Assembly (NCBI GenBank): GCA_028687425.1
Contig: JAQUAD010000001.1
Coordinates: forward strand, 62,001 to 126,000
Direction: 5' to 3'
Length of the DNA stretch: 64,000 nucleotides
From: Sideroxydans sp.
GTDB lineage: Bacteria; Pseudomonadota; Gammaproteobacteria; Burkholderiales; Gallionellaceae
Under the pieces are notes generated by a model. That model saw only the letters and a list, made by a program, of their open reading frames with translations. It had not been told where the DNA came from and did not search any database. A program made the position numbers and the translations under genes. Of the stretch, positions 63,069 through 64,000 are shown piece by piece (position 1 is the first letter of the stretch; each line of letters begins with the position of its first letter).

Positions 63069-63257
63069 ATGAGCGGCTGGGGTTGCCCGCACGAGGTCGA
63101 CGACAAGTGCCAGAAGGTACTGAACAAGCCGTGCGATATTGGCATGAAAGGTTGCGTGCTGTCAGGGCGCTTCCGGTTCGCCGATCCGAGCAAGAACCGC
63201 ACGCGCCAGAAGGCTCAGGACGATGCGCCTGCACCTTCACCGGAAAACAAGGAATGA
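63069..63257 (+). CDS. Small cysteine-containing hypothetical protein
   Basis: MSGWGCPHEVDDKCQKVLNKPCDIGMKGCVLSGRFRF; ATGA overlap with next gene. Confidence 0.7.
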   Translation: MSGWGCPHEVDDKCQKVLNKPCDIGMKGCVLSGRFRFADPSKNRTRQKAQDDAPAPSPENKE

Positions 63258-64000
63258 AGCAGCTCGTTGCGGGCCTGCTGCTCTGTGGTGCGGCAGCGCA
63301 GGTGCAGGCGGTCAATCTGCCGCGTCCCGATCACATCCTCATCGTGATCGAAGAGAACAAATCCTTTTCGCAGATCATCGGCAATCCAGATGCGCCTTAC
63401 ATCAACGCGCTGGCGCAACGCGGTGCCTTGTTCACCAATGCGCACGGTGTCACCCATCCCAGCCAGCCCAACTATCTCGCCTTGTTCAACGGCACGACGC
63501 GTGGCATCGGCAGCAACACCTGTCCGCTGGACCTGTCCGGCGACAACCTGGCTAGTGCCTTGCTGTTGAAAGGTCGGAGCTTTGTCAGCTACTCTGAGTC
63601 GATGCCCAAGGCTGGATACGAGGGCTGCCGCTACGGTTCGTACATGCGCAAGCACAATCCGCTGGCGAACTGGAAAGAACTGTCAGCATTGAACCAGCCG
63701 CTGACGGCCATGCCGCAGGATTTTGCGCAGTTGCCCGATGTAGCCTGGGTGGTGCCCGATCAGCGCAATGACATGCACGACGGCAGCATCGCGCAAGGCG
63801 ATGCGTGGTTGCAGCAGAACATCGAGGCTTACGCGCAGTGGGCGATGGACAACAACAGCCTGCTCATCGTCACTTTCGACGAGGATGATGGTTCGGAAGG
63901 GAATCGCGTCGTCACGCTCATGGTCGGCCCCATGGTGAAAGCGGGGCAGTATGCGCAACGCATAGACCACTACAACGTGTTGCGCACCATCCTGCAGATG
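63254..64000 (+). CDS. Secreted phosphoesterase/acid phosphatase-like protein, 3' truncated by window
   Basis: Signal peptide; HILIVIEENKSFSQIIGNPDAPYINALAQRGALFTNAHGVTHPSQPNYLALF; LLIVTFDEDDGSEGN; frame open to window end. Confidence 0.88.
   Translation, partial: MKQLVAGLLLCGAAAQVQAVNLPRPDHILIVIEENKSFSQIIGNPDAPYINALAQRGALFTNAHGVTHPSQPNYLALFNGTTRGIGSNTCPLDLSGDNLASALLLKGRSFVSYSESMPKAGYEGCRYGSYMRKHNPLANWKELSALNQPLTAMPQDFAQLPDVAWVVPDQRNDMHDGSIAQGDAWLQQNIEAYAQWAMDNNSLLIVTFDEDDGSEGNRVVTLMVGPMVKAGQYAQRIDHYNVLRTILQM

Overview
The window looks like a chromosomal core segment of a moderately GC-rich betaproteobacterium (Gallionellaceae/Nitrosomonadales-like by gene order and protein character; inferred, not searched). 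It contains, in order: the mnmE end, mnmG, rsmG, parA and parB with a near-consensus parS site; the complete F1Fo ATP synthase operon atpIBEFHAGDC; glmU and glmS; an orphan ParA-type ATPase; ubiB; a long minus-strand block (Tim44-like, RluA-type synthase, xth, glutaredoxin-like, prlC, an apparently inactive dihydroorotase next to pyrB, ruvX, yqgE, a chpA/pilJ/pilI/pilH/pilG chemosensory cluster, trkH, trkA, thioredoxin-like); rsmE; argA; yggX; a polyphosphate cluster (ppk1, histone H1-like protein, sixA, PPK2-type pap); wrbA; a small operon of poorly characterised proteins with a gamma carbonic anhydrase and a CheX-like protein; an OYE-family oxidoreductase; a ParDE-like toxin-antitoxin pair; an AT-rich zinc-ribbon/membrane ORF; the active-type pyrC; an RND efflux pair; rsmI; an LpoA-like lipoprotein; yraN; gmhA; a BON-domain lipoprotein; the hldE C-terminal-type adenylyltransferase; ubiE; a second toxin-antitoxin pair; yjdM/phnA; and a truncated phosphoesterase. 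I see no CRISPR array, rRNA, tRNA, intact IS element or prophage. The signals most worth follow-up are: a perfect 12-bp hairpin with a T-tract lying between a TACAAT box and the pyrC start codon; the lysine-rich H1-like protein inside the polyphosphate cluster; an internally duplicated membrane protein; a decayed tandem copy of a tautomerase 3' end; and the AT-rich islet at about 50.35-51.15 kb.
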